NCBI GenBank assembly: GCA_037954665.1
Contig: JBBMOL010000138.1
Coordinates: forward strand, 1,426,001-1,490,000
DNA length: 64,000 nucleotides
From: Laguncularia racemosa
Taxonomy: Eukaryota; Streptophyta; Magnoliopsida; Myrtales; Combretaceae
Direction of reading: 5' to 3'
The notes under the pieces were generated by a model that saw only the letters and a program-made list of their open reading frames with translations, was not told the origin of the DNA and did no database searches. Shown here piece after piece: positions 1 through 9,468 of the stretch. The position numbers and the translations under genes are program-made. The number at the start of each line of letters is the position of its first letter. Within the stretch, counting starts at the first letter, position 1.

Positions 1-2
1 CT

Positions 3-167
3 GGACCATTTGAAATTGTTAATGTGTTTCCTTATGGTGCAGTTGAGTTGAAGGCAGAAGACAACCGTACTTTCAAGGTAAACGATTATCTTCTCAAACA
101 TTACTATGAAGGGGAACATGTTGATAGAAATGCCACAACTGTGGATTTAGGAGATTCGAGAACTTGA
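3..167 (+). pseudogene. Integrase C-terminal tail of gypsy element S (partial)
   Basis: The reading frame is open from the window edge to a TGA at 165-167. It reads GPFEIVNVFPYGAVELKAED and later FKVNDYLLKHYYEGE. This is the SH3-like C-terminal segment of Tat/Athila-type Ty3/gypsy integrases, where the usual pattern is GPF-V--VFPYGA-E followed by FKVNG-RLK-Y. The rest of the element lies to the left of the window. Sequence after the stop keeps a degenerate version of the usual post-integrase text. Family assignment is from motif recognition; activity is not expected. Confidence 0.75.
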
Positions 168-1538
168 ACTAGCAAAGTCGGGCTAGTGACTATAAATTAA
201 GCGCTTCATGGGAGGCAGCCCATGCTCAATAAGTATATACACTAGTGTTTTAGTTTCGTTGATATATAAAAAAAAAAAATCTAATTTAAGGCTAGATAAG
301 AGTCGCCGGTGCATTCAAGACACTCCAAGGATGACAGACATTTTGGGAGGAATTTTCTTGCTGATGAACAATTTTACGCCAGGGAAGTACCAGTGTTTCA
401 ATTTTTGCATTGACATTCTTTTCCTTAATTTTGTGCTATTATAGGAACAATGAGGACATTGTCCAATTTAAGAGTGGGGAAGGGATTATAAATGTAGAAG
501 TATAATGATTGATTGCACACATCATGAACTTACAATCCCCATGCTTTATTTATGTCCTTAAGTGTTTATCACTAATGAAATCTTGAAATTGACTTAGATT
601 GGTGCCCTACTCGCCAACTGTTGTGACTAGTTTACATAGTTAAAATTTAATAGTAAAATCTCTAGAGAACGGGTTTACCCTATGTTTATCCTTTGAACTT
701 GAGATTGAGTCCTTAAGTTGAAAAAAACAAGCAAGTTTACTTCAAGGAAAAATTAGTTGGGATAAATTTCTCTTGAAATTTCTTTGAGAATACCTTAACA
801 CCTAGTGAAAGAGGTAAAGGAAATATTTTACTTAGTGATCCCTTATAAAAATAGTCTTAACTAATATTCATTTATGCAAAAAAAAAAAAAAGGAGCCTTT
901 ACTCTAATGACTCAAGAAAGTGAGTTAAGAGTATCCAATCTTAAATGTTAGTGTGAGGAAGAGTTCGTAGGGGTCCCTTTAAAACCTGGTCACTTAGGCG
1001 ATGAGCCCAGGATGTGCCGACTCAATGAACTCACAATAACGAGAAGGGCGGAAAGGCAAAAATTTAGTACCTTAATGAAAGCTAGGTTGACATGGGCGAG
1101 CTTTAGTCCCTCAGAAGAGTGAAGTCTCACTCCGTTGTCAATTAAGGCAAATAAAAAAAAATGTGAATATAGGACAATAAGTGAAATAAAGACTAATTTA
1201 AAAAGGGAGAAATTCTAGGAAAAAATGGATACCATATGCTTTCACTTTTTGTTATCTTGTTTAGAAAAGTAAAATTGAGGGAGATTATACTTGCTAATAA
1301 CCAATGAAGTTTAAATGAATGTTTTTTCCTTATGGACTAAGTATTTTTCTTTTGATTGTTAAACACTGGGATTAAAAATTTGTTGTATTTAGATTAACTA
1401 CTAAATTTCAACTAGATATACTAGTTATAAGTTTCAGTATGGTCAGAACAATGGGCACCAGAAGTTCAATGACGGATTTCTCTTGTTTAATTCAATTATT
1501 TTGCTTGAGGACAAGCAAAAGTTCAAGTGTGGGGATGT
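168..1538 (+). mobile_element. 3' untranslated region and polypurine tract of element S
   Basis: This non-coding stretch links the integrase tail to the 3' LTR of S. It contains a phrase typical of plant Tat/Athila elements just before the LTR (GCTTGAGGACAAGCAAAAG at 1504-1522), then a purine-rich tract AAGTGTGGGGA at about 1525-1535 that would prime plus-strand synthesis. A second similar purine tract (GAGTGGGGAAGGG) lies near 470-485. No gene is visible here; short ORFs at 208-444 have no recognisable content. Confidence 0.55.
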
Positions 1539-3062
1539 TGATAAGATCACATTATACTTATATTTTCTTTTGGATTTATATTAAATTTATTTCAATATTA
1601 TAAGAAAATATAAAGAAATGATATTTAATGGTGTTTATTGTGAAAATTCAGGTTTTGAGGACCCAAAAGTAAATTACAAGTTAATTGGAGGAGTTTTTCA
1701 CAAAATTGAAGAAGCGAGCGGAGGATTGCATTGAAGGCCGCCGGCCTTAAGTCGGCCTACATTAAACCGACCTCATAAGGCATTAAAGCCGCCAGCCTAC
1801 ATTGTTCCTTGGAAATCCATTGCGAAAATCTCTCCAAAATCGTATCTTAATTAATTTGCTAACTCAATTACTCATCAGATCAGCCTTATCCTCCTCCTCT
1901 TTGGATCTATAAATAGACCCCTTGTGTGAACCTTGAGATCATCCTTTGTTTTGATCATTCATTTTAGTATCATTTGTTTTAGCATCCTTGTTTTGATCCT
2001 TTGTTTTCTCTTTTGAATCATTAGAATTCCCTTAGGAACTTTAGGATTTTATATTCTCTTTAATTCCTGTACATTTCATGTTATTCCAAATTTTAGTTTG
2101 AAGAAAGAATGTTATTTTGCTGAAGTTTGCTTTCAATTGAAGAATTCGAGGAATCATTTCGGAAGATTGAAGTTCTACAAACTCTTGAAGATTATAACAA
2201 CTGTTTCATTTACTTTATTTTCTTTTATGCCATTTATTAGTTTATTCTTGTTATTCAATATGAATTCCATTGCACCTATTTATTTCAATTGTTTTTATGC
2301 AATTCATACTATAATGTTCTAAATCATCCTTGTGGGAAACATGATGAAGCCATAATTCAAACTAAAATGATCATTGTATTCATGTTATAGGACATATAGA
2401 TATACGGAATTTTCATATAAGAAGTCCTGCTATGAATTGTATTTTGTTATTGAAATCAATGCATAGGAATGTAAATGACTCGAAAGAGAAATTTAGGTTT
2501 TATCAGGAATTCCTAAGTAAGATTTAATAATTCATGCGGAAGCAGCGTTATTGAATTTTATTAGAAATTGACCTAAGTGTTTCATGCAATATTTTTATTA
2601 AATTTTTCACTAAGGGATTAGGAGAAATTATTTTAAAGATATTAGGCAATCATATAATTGGAAAATTTATGATTGTGAATTAGAATCCTCATTTGATTTT
2701 AATTAGCGGGAGCTATTAAATTAAATTGGGGTAATGTTGCTTTAAAACTTGATAAAGGATTAAGGTTTTGTTAATTTCTTGTGAAAATCCATATAGCTAT
2801 GAGTTATTATAACATGAAGACAATATGATTAGTAGAATTAGGGTGGATTCTATTTCCCACCATCAATTCATCATTTTTCAAACACAATTCTCTTTTTGAG
2901 TATTTAGTATAATTCATTCAATTCTCATCAAATATCATTGCCTAAATAATAGTAGAAATTGATATAGGTCTATTACTTAATCAATCTTCGTGGTTCAACA
3001 CTCTTCTCTCACTATATTACTTTATCCAATCCGGTACACTTGCCGATATTTATTCACGCTCA
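1539..3062 (+). repeat. 3' LTR of element S
   Basis: The LTR starts TGATAAGATC directly after the purine tract and probably ends CACGCTCA at 3062. A TATA box (CTATAAATAGA) lies at about 1908-1918. The end carries text common at the 3' ends of plant gypsy LTRs (CTTCGTGGTTCAACAC, then GTACACTTGCCGAT). U3 contains a GC-rich palindromic cluster (GGCCGCCGGCC and GTCGGCC, about 1734-1800). The partner 5' LTR is outside the window, so both boundaries are inferred from motifs alone. Confidence 0.6.
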
Positions 3063-3077
3063 TTTTATATCTCTTTT

Positions 3078-4342
3078 TGCGTGGATCAGGGTCGTATCCA
3101 CAGGGATTGGTTAAATTTATTTCCATTGAAAGAAAATAGAGAGAAAAAGAAGAATGGGGGTTTTGTTTGTAAATTCAAATAAAATTGAAATCAAATAATA
3201 AAATTTAATAATGATGAAAGCCTAACCGAAGGTATCATTATAGTTTAATTTATAGAAATGATCATTGATGCAAATATTTTCTATTCTTTATCTCAGATAA
3301 ACTGGTTATGGTTCTTAACAAGATCTAATAACCTATCTCTCCTTACTTTCTTGATAATCAAAACAAGCTCTTTAATTACTTCTCTTATTGATTAAACAAC
3401 CCTAAACAAGTTCTTAGGATTTAATCTATCAATAGCATTAAAAACAAGAGAGACCACCAATTCATGCCAGTATATTATAAGATAACCTATTTAAACAAGA
3501 TTATATATCTCCATAACATGAATTTGATTATTTATTCTATAATCAAACATGTTATTGCGTCACAGAGATTAGAACTATCAAACAGTTACGGATATGACAT
3601 TCTAATTGACAATATATTAACTTGCTAATGGAATAGAAGAGCTCTAATCCATACCAATCAAACAAGATAATAATAACAAAACATTCAGCAGATATATAAA
3701 TACCAAAAAATAAAGAATAGAATAAAGACAAATCAATTAGATCTCACAATTCTTAAAGAACTAAACTATTGATGATCCTTTGGCTAGAAGATTGTTTAGC
3801 CACACATGTTCATAACTAAAACAAAATCAAAAAGTGAAAAAAGATGAAAAGTGTCTGTTTTCAAGTGTCTCCTGCTTTTCCTATTCGGTTTCTTCCCTCC
3901 TGAACTCCCTCCTTCTGGAAAACGAAGAGATATATATATGAAAACCGAAAAATCTCCTGAAACGGCCGAACTTTTCCATATACACGGTCTCAACCCACGG
4001 TTATACACGGCCGTGTATTTAAATCGTGTAAGCTTCTGTTTTTTTTCAAACCAAACACACGGTCGTGCATCTGGAAATACACACCCGTGTACTTCCCTTG
4101 TTTCTTCCTAAAAGCTATTTTGTTCGTGCATTCTTCTCTTGTACGCCGACGGTGTAAATCCTTGACTTTGATCCAAATTGCAGATGACTTCTCTAAATCA
4201 CTTGAATTAGCACTCTTGACTCCATTAAACCTGATTTATCACCATAATAAAATTAAGTACCATTTCCTTATGATTTCTATAAAATCAATAATAAATTAAC
4301 ACAATTCATACTATAAAGATTGAGTATAAAATGGCTCTATCA
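3078..4342 (-). repeat. LTR (U) in minus orientation, probably truncated
   Basis: Read on the minus strand it begins TGATAGAGCC at 4342 and runs to text typical of LTR 3' ends (TCCCTGTGGATACGACCCTG, near 3085-3105). A TATA-like run (CATATATATATC) sits near 3929-3940. Upstream of it lie dyads of the ACACGG-CCGTGT type at 3975-4100. The flanks (CCGTG to the right, CTTTT to the left) do not form a duplication, so this is not a clean solo LTR. It meets the LTR of S tail to tail. Confidence 0.5.
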
Positions 4343-4376
4343 CCGTGCCTTAACGGTTCCGAGTCTGGCCTATCTC

Positions 4377-4643
4377 TTGAACATTAAACACTTTTGAGAG
4401 GCACCTCTCTTGGTTCTTCAAGAACTAAATTGAACTTATCGGATTGATTTCCGTGGCGTTCATTCCGACTTATCAATCGGTCTTCCATCCCGATTGTGGC
4501 GTCTTCACTTTTATACCAAGGTTCTTGTCTCGCTTATAGACAATGGGTTGCGGTTTCCACTTTAGGTGTTTGGGCGTCTTAGGCAACGAATTTCTGAACG
4601 TATTGGTATTGGGTTTCGTCACGGGTTGGCGTGGTTCGTATCA
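4377..4643 (+). repeat. 5' LTR of Z, truncated (R/U5 part)
   Basis: It is near-identical to 8894-9160 and ends TTCGTATCA. The 5' portion present in the 3' LTR (8282-8893, including the TATA box) is missing here, so this copy lacks its own promoter. Confidence 0.85.
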
Positions 4644-4646
4644 GTT

Positions 4647-4658
4647 TGGTATTAGAGC
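4647..4658 (+). promoter_or_regulatory. Primer-binding site of Z (tRNA-iMet type)
   Basis: TGGTATTAGAGC lies three bases after the LTR end. It differs at one position from TGGTATCAGAGC, the complement of the 3' end of plant initiator tRNA-Met used by many plant LTR elements. Confidence 0.85.
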
Positions 4659-5159
4659 TTAGGTTTGTCAAAACATCAAGTTCGGTTGAGGAAGGTAATA
4701 TCAAAAACCCTAACTCCAATCGTTCATATCAATTATCGTGTTCAATTCCGCAATATTAATTGTCTTTTGATAGTGTAGTGTTTACTAGTTGATTGTAAAA
4801 AAAAAACAAAAAAAAAAGAGTAAAAATCACGACCAAAAAAAAAAAGAAGGAAAAGAAAAGCAAAGAGAAACGTGATCAAAAGCCAAAAATAGAGACAAAA
4901 AAAAATTCGGATAGAAAAATAGAGGAAAATTTTACGAACCCTAGAGTTGGTTTTGAATTCTACGGAAGGAAATTGGTGTAGTTCGGGTTAGTTCTAAGAG
5001 AATTGAGAAGAGGAAATTGGTGAGTGATATCATCGTTGTTTGTGAGAATACATGAGTGACTGTGTGATATCATCATTTGAGCGAAACACGTAAGGGAGTG
5101 TATCGTGAGGTTTAATCATATATATATTTGTGTTGTACTAATCTTTTTCTGTAGGGACT
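4659..5159 (+). mobile_element. Untranslated leader of Z
   Basis: About 500 bp between the primer-binding site and the Gag start. It has A-rich purine runs at 4798-4920 and no coding signature. Confidence 0.6.
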
Positions 5160-6071
5160 ATGTCGAGACAACATTCTCTTGAAGGTGAGAGGGGAAGGTT
5201 TGATGCTAGGTTAGTAATTGAGGCGTTGAGGGGAGAAATGAAGAGGATGTTCCAAGAGGGAATGGAACAAATTCATGAGACGGTAGAGCAAAGACTAGAG
5301 CAATCCACAAATGTATTCCAAGGGCGTAAGAGGGAGAGTCGTTCTAGGAGAGTACCGGGGGGTGGAGATGAAATGACGGATGATGACTTTGATGAGCCTT
5401 CTGTTGGGAGTTATAGAGGTTATAGTGGTCGGAATAGAGGGACTAGAGATTGGGAAGATAAAGGAGATAGGAATAGAGAGGATGATCAATTGAGTAGCAT
5501 AAAGATGAAGATTCCTCCTTTCCAAGGGAAGAATGATCCTGAGGCGTATTTAGAATGGGAGAAAAAGGTGGAGATGGTGTTTGATTGTCACAACTATAGT
5601 GGGAGAAAGAAGGTGAAACTTGCTGCCATTGAATTTTCAGATTATGCTATAGTGTGGTGGGATCAATTAATGTTGAATAGAAGAAGGAGTGGCGAGCCAC
5701 CTATTGAGTCTTGGGAAGAGATGAAGAGAGTGATGAGAAAGCGGTTTATACCTGCGTATTACTATCGTGAATTGCACAACAAGTTGCAAACTCTGAGGCA
5801 GGGAAGCCGAAGTGTGGATGAGTATTTCAAGGAGATGGAAGTCACTATGATTAGGGTGAATGTAGAAGAGGATAGAGAGGCTACAATGGCTAGATTCCTT
5901 GCTGGGTTGAATAGAGAAATCCAAAATGTGGTTGAATTGCAGCATTATGTAGAATTGGAGGATATGGTTCACATGGCTATAAAGGTTGAGAACCAGCACA
6001 AGCGGAAGGGTAGTAGTAGTGCACGATTTCAACAGGGTAATGGTTCATCCACTTGGAAGACTAATCAATGA
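5160..6071 (+). CDS. Gag of Z (capsid region)
   Basis: A 303-aa reading frame. An acidic/basic N-terminus with a coiled-coil-like stretch leads into the retrotransposon Gag domain: [20 protein letters not shown] at about residues 115-135, then AIVWWDQL, and a helical region with [20 protein letters not shown] and EYFKEMEV. This is the plant Ty3/gypsy capsid. The frame ends at TGA 6069-6071, but the same frame continues downstream through the zinc knuckle and protease, so the stop is probably a recent mutation rather than a normal terminus. In an active element the product forms the cytoplasmic virus-like particle. Confidence 0.85.
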   Translation: MSRQHSLEGERGRFDARLVIEALRGEMKRMFQEGMEQIHETVEQRLEQSTNVFQGRKRESRSRRVPGGGDEMTDDDFDEPSVGSYRGYSGRNRGTRDWEDKGDRNREDDQLSSIKMKIPPFQGKNDPEAYLEWEKKVEMVFDCHNYSGRKKVKLAAIEFSDYAIVWWDQLMLNRRRSGEPPIESWEEMKRVMRKRFIPAYYYRELHNKLQTLRQGSRSVDEYFKEMEVTMIRVNVEEDREATMARFLAGLNREIQNVVELQHYVELEDMVHMAIKVENQHKRKGSSSARFQQGNGSSTWKTNQ

Positions 6072-6815
6072 AAGAAAGAAGAAAAGCCTTTACCCACCAA
6101 ACTAAAAGGAGAGCTGAGGCAAGCGGGTTCTACTTCTGGTAATCAAGGTAACCCTGAATCTTCTACTTCTAGAAATCGTGACATTAGATGTTTTAAATGT
6201 CAAGGTAGAGGCCATATTGCTAGTCAATGTCCAAATATGCGTGTGATGATTTTGCGTGATGATGGAGAGTATGAGACTGAGGGGGATAGTGAAGAAGAGG
6301 ATATGCCTCCATTAGAGGATGCTAGTGATGATGAGGAGCCTGCAATGGGAAGGCTAGTGGCGGTAGTGAAGAGAGCTATGAATGTGCAGGTGAAGGAAGA
6401 AGAAGAGGTGCAAAGAGAAAATATATTTCATACTAGATGTTATCTAGGAGATCACATTTGTAGTTTGATTATTGATGGGGGAAGTTGCACCAATGTAGTG
6501 AGCAATTTTATTGTTGAGAGGCTGGGGCTCAAAACTGTTAGACACCCTAGTCCATATAAATTGCAGTGGTTGAATGATAGTGGTGAGACTAAGGTGAGTA
6601 AGCAAGCCTTGATTGGTTTTCACATTGGTAGGTATGAGGATGAGGTGTTATGCGATGTAGTGCCAATGCAAGCATGTCATGTGTTGTTGGGGAGGCCATG
6701 GCAATTTGATAGGAAGGTTGTTCATGATGGCTTTTCTAACAAGTATACGCTTGTTCACCAAGGGAAAAGCTTTAATCTTAAACCTTTAACACCTAAACAA
6801 GTGGATGAGGATTAG
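6072..6815 (+). CDS. Gag zinc knuckle and aspartic protease of Z
   Basis: The frame is the same as the upstream Gag. A complete CCHC knuckle (CFKCQGRGHIASQC, near 6190-6231) is followed by an acidic linker and a retropepsin-like domain: SLIIDGGSCTNVVS holds the catalytic D-G-G/S motif (about 6459-6500), and CDVVPMQACHVLLGRPWQFD forms the conserved back half. The domain ends at TAG 6813-6815, again with the frame continuing beyond. In an active element it cleaves the Gag-Pol polyprotein. Confidence 0.85.
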   Translation, partial: KKEEKPLPTKLKGELRQAGSTSGNQGNPESSTSRNRDIRCFKCQGRGHIASQCPNMRVMILRDDGEYETEGDSEEEDMPPLEDASDDEEPAMGRLVAVVKRAMNVQVKEEEEVQRENIFHTRCYLGDHICSLIIDGGSCTNVVSNFIVERLGLKTVRHPSPYKLQWLNDSGETKVSKQALIGFHIGRYEDEVLCDVVPMQACHVLLGRPWQFDRKVVHDGFSNKYTLVHQGKSFNLKPLTPKQVDED

Positions 6816-8057
6816 TTGCAGCTACAACAGTCATTTGCAAAACACAAGGTGAGTGAAAAGCAGAGTGAGAGTGAGAGAGCAAAAGACAATGAGAAGAAAA
6901 AGGAATATAAAAGTCAAGATCAAAAGGAAAAGGAGAGGAAGGCTGGAAAGAGTGTGAGAGGCCAAGTTGAAGGGGGATCAACTTTGGTGGTGAGTGAAAA
7001 GGAGAGGGCAGCCTTGCAAAAGGAGAGTTGTGTGGCAAGAGCGAGTGTAGTAAGGAGAGCGTTAGTGATGAGGCAACCTATGTTGTTGCTGGTTTTCAAG
7101 GAAACATATTTGATTACTAACGAATTATCTAATGCTTTACCTAGTGTGGTTGTGTCTCTTGTGCAGGACTTTGAAGATGTCTTTCCGAAGGAACTCCAAA
7201 GGCCGTTTGATGAATTAATGGAGAAGGGGTACGTGAGAGAAGGCATGAGTCCATGTGCAGTGCCTGTGATTTTGGTGCCTAAGAAGGATGGATCATGGAG
7301 AATGCGTGTTGACTGCCGCGCCATCAACAACATCACGGTAAAGTATCGTCATCCCATTCATCGCTTAGATGACTTCTTAGATTGGTTATATGAGTATAGT
7401 GTCATTCCTCATGAGCCTTGGATAGACATGTCCATAGATTTTGTGTTAGGTTTACTTAGGCCAAGGCATGGTCGAGATTCTATTTTTGTGGTTGTGGATA
7501 GGAATTCTAAAATGGTTCATTTCTTTCCTTGTCATAAAATTGATGATGCTATACACATTGTTGATTTGTTCTTTAGAAAGGTAGTGCGTCCGCATGGTAT
7601 ACCTAGAAGCATTGTTAGTGATCGAGATGAGAAATTTTTGAGTCATTTTTGGAGAGTATCATGGAAAAAGTTGGGAACTAAACGGATGTTTTCAACTATC
7701 TGTCACCCACAAACTGATGAGAAAATTGAGGTGGTTAACGGGACTTTAATTCAATTGTTAAGGGCAATCATAGAGAAGAACATTAGGACTTGGAAGGATT
7801 GCCTACCATTTGTGGAGTTTGCATGTAATAGGGCTTTAAATAGCATTATTCATTGTTCACCATTTGAGATTGTGTGTGGTTTTAACCCACTGGATCCTAT
7901 TTACATCTTGCCATTACAACCTAACAAGTTTGTGAGTTTTGAAGCTGATTCTAAGGCAGATTTCTTGAGAAGGCTAAATATTGAGCGAAGAACTGAGCAG
8001 TATGTGAAACAAGCCAACAAGGGTTGTCGACAAGTTGTTTTTGAACCTGGAGATTAG
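6816..8057 (+). CDS. In-frame fusion of RT fingers and integrase core in Z
   Basis: A 413-aa frame. After a charged linker it enters the RT N-terminus (DFEDVFPKE), skips about 35 residues usually present, and resumes at FDELMEKGYVREGMSPCAVP and DGSWRMRVDCRAINNITVKY. At about 7388, just after RLDDFLDWLYE, it jumps without loss of frame to the integrase core (PWIDMSIDFVLGL). The RT palm with its catalytic YxDD, RNase H and the integrase HHCC finger are missing. The integrase triad is present (D in SIDFV, D in IVSDRD, E in IEVVN). A TAG at 8055-8057 separates it from the C-terminal part. Confidence 0.85.
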   Translation: MQLQQSFAKHKVSEKQSESERAKDNEKKKEYKSQDQKEKERKAGKSVRGQVEGGSTLVVSEKERAALQKESCVARASVVRRALVMRQPMLLLVFKETYLITNELSNALPSVVVSLVQDFEDVFPKELQRPFDELMEKGYVREGMSPCAVPVILVPKKDGSWRMRVDCRAINNITVKYRHPIHRLDDFLDWLYEYSVIPHEPWIDMSIDFVLGLLRPRHGRDSIFVVVDRNSKMVHFFPCHKIDDAIHIVDLFFRKVVRPHGIPRSIVSDRDEKFLSHFWRVSWKKLGTKRMFSTICHPQTDEKIEVVNGTLIQLLRAIIEKNIRTWKDCLPFVEFACNRALNSIIHCSPFEIVCGFNPLDPIYILPLQPNKFVSFEADSKADFLRRLNIERRTEQYVKQANKGCRQVVFEPGD

Positions 8058-8513
8058 ATTTGGGTTCACATGCATAAAGAGCGGATTCTCGTACAGTGTA
8101 GATCTAAAATACTTCCTAGAGGCGATGGACCAATTCAAAGTCTTGAGCGCATCAGTGATAATGCATACAAGAAAGATCTACCAGGTGAGTATCCAGTAAG
8201 TGTCATGTTTAATGTCATTGATCTAAGTCCATTTGATGCAAGCAATGATTTGAGGACAAATCCTTTTCAAGAGGAGGGGAATGATGAGATCCATGATGAG
8301 AACCAAGCCGGAAGAAGAAATGTGGATCCTCTTGAAGTGCTGCCTGGACCGATCACAAGAAATCGAGCAAAACGATTCAAGGAAACACTTAACAAGTTGA
8401 TAAAGGTTGTCCATGAAGCCGGAAAGGATTGGAGCAATCATGAAGTTGGAACGGATTGGAACAACCATTGGAAGACCCTTGCTTTTGTACAAGTTATACT
8501 GGACACGGGTTGA
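8058..8513 (+). CDS. Integrase C-terminal domain of Z, running into the 3' LTR
   Basis: Same frame as 6816-8057. It reads through the ILPRGDGPIQSLERISDNAY and SVMFNVIDLSPFD segments typical of this gypsy group, then GPITRNRAKRF. The last 232 bases lie inside the 3' LTR, which begins near 8282. Coding sequence entering the 3' LTR is a known habit of some plant gypsy lineages, CRM-type chromoviruses among them; no classical chromodomain is visible. An in-frame ATG at 8070 could start it, but it is best read as the end of the polyprotein. Confidence 0.75.
   Translation: MWVHMHKERILVQCRSKILPRGDGPIQSLERISDNAYKKDLPGEYPVSVMFNVIDLSPFDASNDLRTNPFQEEGNDEIHDENQAGRRNVDPLEVLPGPITRNRAKRFKETLNKLIKVVHEAGKDWSNHEVGTDWNNHWKTLAFVQVILDTG
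8268..8281 (+). promoter_or_regulatory. Polypurine tract of Z
   Basis: AAGAGGAGGGGAA lies immediately before TGATGAGATC, the inferred start of the 3' LTR. Related elements W and Y have purine tracts in the same place, directly before TGAT. Confidence 0.65.
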
Positions 8514-9160
8514 AGAGGGCGTGTATTTTCAAGGCACGGCCGTGTATGGAGTCAAGCAAATCCACAGAAAGATACACGGCTAAAGTATACGGGCGTGTAT
8601 GTTGTCAAAAGTTGCATAGAAAGATACACGGCTAAAGTACACGAGCGTGTATGTTACTAGAAGTTGCACAGAAAGATACACGGTTAAAGTACACGGGCGT
8701 GTATGTTGCCAGAAGTTGTACAGAGAAGTACACGGGCGTGTACACAGGCCGTGTATCCCCTGTCGGCCAGCTTGTTCTGTTTCGCGTTTTTATGTCACTT
8801 AACTAAACTATGTCGTTTTGGACTTGTTTTTACACGAATTGTAACCCTAGTATAAAAGCTCCTAGGGTTTAGAACAACTTAGATTAGACATCTTTGAACA
8901 TTAAACACTTTTGAGAGGCACCTCTCTTGGTTCTTCAAGAACTAAATCGAACTTATCGGATTGATTTCCGTGGCGTTCATTCCGACTTATCAATCGGTCT
9001 TCCATCCCGATTGTGACGTCTTCACTTTTATACCAAGGTTCTTGTCTCGCTTATAGACAACGGGTCGCGGTTTCCACTTTTGGTGTTTGGGCGTCTTAGG
9101 CAACGAATTTCCGAACGTATTGGTATTGGGTTTCGTCACGGGTTGGCGTGGTTCGTATCA
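8282..9160 (+). repeat. 3' LTR of Z
   Basis: About 879 bp, starting TGATGAGATC and ending TTCGTATCA. U3 carries a tandem array (8564-8720) and ACACGG-CGTGT dyads. A TATA box (TATAAAAG) lies at 8851-8858, followed by the 267-bp R/U5 part shared with the left end. The left boundary rests on the purine tract and analogy with W and Y, because the 5' LTR copy is truncated. Confidence 0.75.
8564..8760 (+). repeat. 52-bp tandem repeat in U3 of Z
   Basis: Three copies of a 52-bp unit start at 8566, 8618 and 8670 (each beginning AGAAAGATACACGG), followed by a degenerate fourth. Every unit carries a half-palindrome ACACGG...CGTGTAT. The array is about 100-280 bp upstream of the TATA box, where LTR enhancers usually sit. 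Confidence 0.8.
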
Positions 9161-9468
9161 CTTTCGGTAAGAAATTTTTTTATAAGTGATCTCGATACAA
9201 CTTTGACATTCTCATGTCTAATGGTCATGTTACATCCGAAGAACGATATATATTCAACATGCCTTTGACACAATCGTGTTGGTGGTTGTGTCAAACTTGC
9301 AAAAAATTATAGCTTGCTTTTTTTTTTTTTTGAAAGTGTATAAAAAAAATGAAAATAAACTTAATGAAATTAAAATAAACTAAGGAAAACTTACTTGAAA
9401 AATTAAACTTGGGTTGGCTCCTAAGAAGTGCTTTTGTTTAATATTGTTAGCTTAACGTATTTTCTTGT
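9161..9468 (-). mobile_element. Post-integrase region of X
   Basis: On the minus strand the text after the integrase stop (AAGCACTTCTTAGGAGCC and neighbours) matches the short conserved segment that follows integrase in Athila elements. Poly-A and poly-T runs at about 9311-9350 follow. Z is inserted or joined at 9160. Confidence 0.5.

Larger units (their letters stand above)
4377..9160 (+). mobile_element. Ty3/gypsy element Z, non-autonomous deletion derivative
   Basis: The first 267 bases (4377-4643) match 8894-9160 almost perfectly and with equal length, identifying both as LTR. A tRNA-iMet type primer-binding site follows the left LTR, a purine tract precedes the right LTR, and one reading frame between them encodes Gag, protease, a fragment of RT and integrase. 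The left LTR has lost its 5' part: similarity stops at 4377 and is replaced by about 35 bp of unrelated sequence before U. Most of RT and all of RNase H are gone, so the element needs help from a relative to move. Confidence 0.85.

Noticed and set aside
2098..2322. A 74-aa hydrophobic ORF
   Set aside because: It lies downstream of the TATA box within the LTR of S; hydrophobic because T-rich.
3851..4299. Two plus-strand ORFs of 86 and 70 aa
   Set aside because: They lie inside the minus-strand LTR U and consist of its dyad repeats and AT-rich sequence.
3078..4342. U as the missing 3' LTR of X
   Set aside because: Same orientation, but the sequence differs from the 5' LTR of X at both ends and along the body.
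8566..8760. CRISPR-like array
   Set aside because: Units are contiguous 52-bp tandem repeats without unique spacers, within a plant LTR U3.
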